Of a stretch of 64,000 bases of DNA, positions 63,137 to 64,000 are shown in pieces (positions within the stretch are counted from its first letter, which is position 1; each line of letters begins with the position of its first letter). A program made the translations under genes and the position numbers. The notes beneath the pieces were generated by a model. It was given only the letters and a program-made list of their open reading frames with translations, ran no database searches and was not told where the DNA came from. The DNA is from Thermus hydrothermalis (GTDB taxonomy: Bacteria; Deinococcota; Deinococci; Deinococcales; Thermaceae), in the NCBI RefSeq assembly GCF_022760925.1, contig NZ_JAKTNT010000007.1, positions 1-64,000 on the forward strand. Direction: 5' to 3'.

Positions 63137-63771
63137 TGGACCTTTCCGCCTACCTGAAACGGGCCCGGGGCGGGCGGGTGGTGCGCACGGGCTTTCTGGA
63201 GCCCGAGGACCAAGCCCTCTTGGAGGAAAAGGCCCGGGCGGAAGGGTTGAAGGTTTCCTTCTTTGGGGGCTTCCCCTTGGCCGAGCGCAAGGTGGCCATC
63301 CTCTACCCCGAGGAGGTCCCGAGCGTCCAGGACCCCGTGGAGGTCTACCTCCTGGAGAAGGAGCCCCCGGACCTGGGAGAGGCCCTGGGGGACGTGGAGG
63401 CCTGGGAGGAGGGCTATGTGGTGGCCCTCCTTCCCGAGGGGAAAAAGGCCCTTCTGGAGGCGGGCTATACCCTCCACCCCGCCCCCGAGGCCGCCTTCAA
63501 GGCCAGCAAGGGGGTGCGCACCCTGGTGGTGCCCTCCCTAAGGGTGGACGCCCTCGGGGCCAAGGGCTTCGGCGTTTCCCGGAGCTACTTCGTGCAGGGG
63601 GTGAAGGCGGGGAAGGTGCGCCTGAGGGGAAGGCCCGCTTCCCCCAAGGACGAGGTGCGGCCTGGGGATACCCTCCTGGCCGAGGGGTTGGGAAGCCTCC
63701 GGCTCCTCGAGGTCCTGGGCGCCACCCGAAGGGGCAACTACAAGGTGCGGGTGGAGGTGGAGCGGGGCTAA
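63136..63771 (+). CDS. S4-domain RNA-binding protein (YlmH-like)
   Basis: A 211-residue protein. Residues 1-130 match the YlmH N-terminal domains (EDQALLEEKARAEGLKVSFFGGFPLAERKVAIL). Residues 135-205 form an S4 domain (VPSLRVDALGAKGFGVSRSYFVQGVKAGKVRL). YlmH relatives bind tRNA/ribosome complexes and occur near cell-division genes. The start overlaps the fabZ stop as TGATG. A GTG one codon earlier is possible. Confidence 0.85.
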   Translation: MDLSAYLKRARGGRVVRTGFLEPEDQALLEEKARAEGLKVSFFGGFPLAERKVAILYPEEVPSVQDPVEVYLLEKEPPDLGEALGDVEAWEEGYVVALLPEGKKALLEAGYTLHPAPEAAFKASKGVRTLVVPSLRVDALGAKGFGVSRSYFVQGVKAGKVRLRGRPASPKDEVRPGDTLLAEGLGSLRLLEVLGATRRGNYKVRVEVERG

Positions 63772-63859
63772 ATGTGCGCCCCCCCACTTGCCGTGAAAAC
63801 CCAAGGAGTAGTAGTATTCCCGCCGTAGGCCCCAAGATATGGGGGATGTGGGAGGCATT
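63772..63859 (+). promoter_or_regulatory. Intergenic region before nrdJ, weak promoter candidate
   Basis: TTGCCG (63788-63793) and TAGTAT (63812-63817) are spaced 18 bp, a possible promoter. A GGGAGG ribosome site lies shortly before ATG 63860. I see no convincing NrdR boxes and the region is too short for a cobalamin riboswitch. Confidence 0.4.
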
Positions 63860-64000
63860 ATGGAGCCCTATTTCTTTGACGAGCACGCCCAAGCCATTGC
63901 CAAGCGGCAGTATCTCCAGCCCGAAGACGGGGACATCCTGGGCATGTTCCGCCGGGTGGCCCGGGAAATGGCCAAGGTGGAGCGCCCGGAGGCGCGGGCC
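63860..64000 (+). CDS. nrdJ: Ribonucleotide reductase, B12-dependent (partial, N-terminus)
   Basis: The first 47 residues run off the right edge. The opening MEPYFFDEHAQAIAKRQYL, then PEDGDILGMFRRVAREMAK, matches the N-terminus of adenosylcobalamin-dependent (class II) reductases in Thermus as I know it. It would reduce ribonucleotides to deoxyribonucleotides. The catalytic core is outside the window, so class assignment rests on the N-terminus alone. Confidence 0.8.
   Translation, partial: MEPYFFDEHAQAIAKRQYLQPEDGDILGMFRRVAREMAKVERPEARA

Noticed and set aside
63772-63859. Cobalamin riboswitch before the B12-dependent reductase
   Set aside because: The gap is only 88 bp and lacks the B12-box motif, so a full riboswitch does not fit.

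Overview
The window looks like a chromosomal segment of a Thermus species close to T. thermophilus. Base composition is very GC-rich, almost every codon ends in G or C, intergenic gaps are tiny, and many products (RecA, Ndx1, EF-G-2, the start of NrdJ) read like their T. thermophilus counterparts. About 80 protein genes, two tRNA-Ser genes and an SRP RNA gene cover nearly all of it. I see no insertion sequence, prophage, CRISPR array or rRNA.

Layout. 1-10 kb: an E3-binding-domain protein running off the left edge, an M29 aminopeptidase, an ABC-2 exporter, the SRP RNA with a tandem DnaA-box repeat behind it, a class III CoA-transferase, an orphan sugar-type ABC permease, RarA, a membrane protein with a decayed GGDEF-like tail, a 24-codon ORF with its own RBS and terminator, and TypA. 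9.6-15.4 kb: DUF1028 / ndx1 / gamma-carbonic anhydrase / folE on plus; M20 peptidase / DUF2007-like / ROK glucokinase / DUF2905 and a SpoU methyltransferase on minus. 15.4-23.1 kb: UspA / LOG / VOC / HAD; AmrS and Memo; SWIM protein / acyltransferase / hydrolase. 23-36 kb: tRNA-Ser pair, SfsA, ZIP transporter, esterase, PATAN protein, Na+/alanine symporter, small membrane proteins, YbaK, M20, intradiol dioxygenase-like protein and YceI; then HAD / CMD / hemD / hemA / hemX.

35.1-36.6 kb holds a five-gene operon of small unknown proteins behind a strong AT-rich promoter. At least three of the proteins carry the same short helical motif. The operon ends tail-to-tail over a two-component system. 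36.6-44.6 kb on minus: histidine kinase, response regulator, hemolysin III, PEP synthase, MoxR and EF-G-2. 44.6-49.8 kb on plus: JAMM protease, alaS, a 7-TM protein, ruvX and mltG. 49.7-52.9 kb: a second orphan ABC permease, a beta-barrel-like protein, a P-loop protein and an enolase-superfamily enzyme. 53-54.6 kb: an AT-richer lipoprotein, the one clear compositional outlier. 54.7-64 kb: HAD phosphatase and MFS transporter on minus, then ygfZ / cinA / thpR / recA / rny / mreB / fabZ / S4 protein and the start of a B12-dependent ribonucleotide reductase.

The clearest regulatory pattern is leaderless promoters: about twenty genes have a TANNNT-type -10 hexamer ending 5-8 nt (usually exactly 6) before the start codon, with no room for a ribosome binding site. 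In a few divergent pairs the two -10 elements overlap on opposite strands. The best candidate for an undescribed system is the 35.1-36.6 kb operon; it is inferred from sequence alone and has no assigned function.
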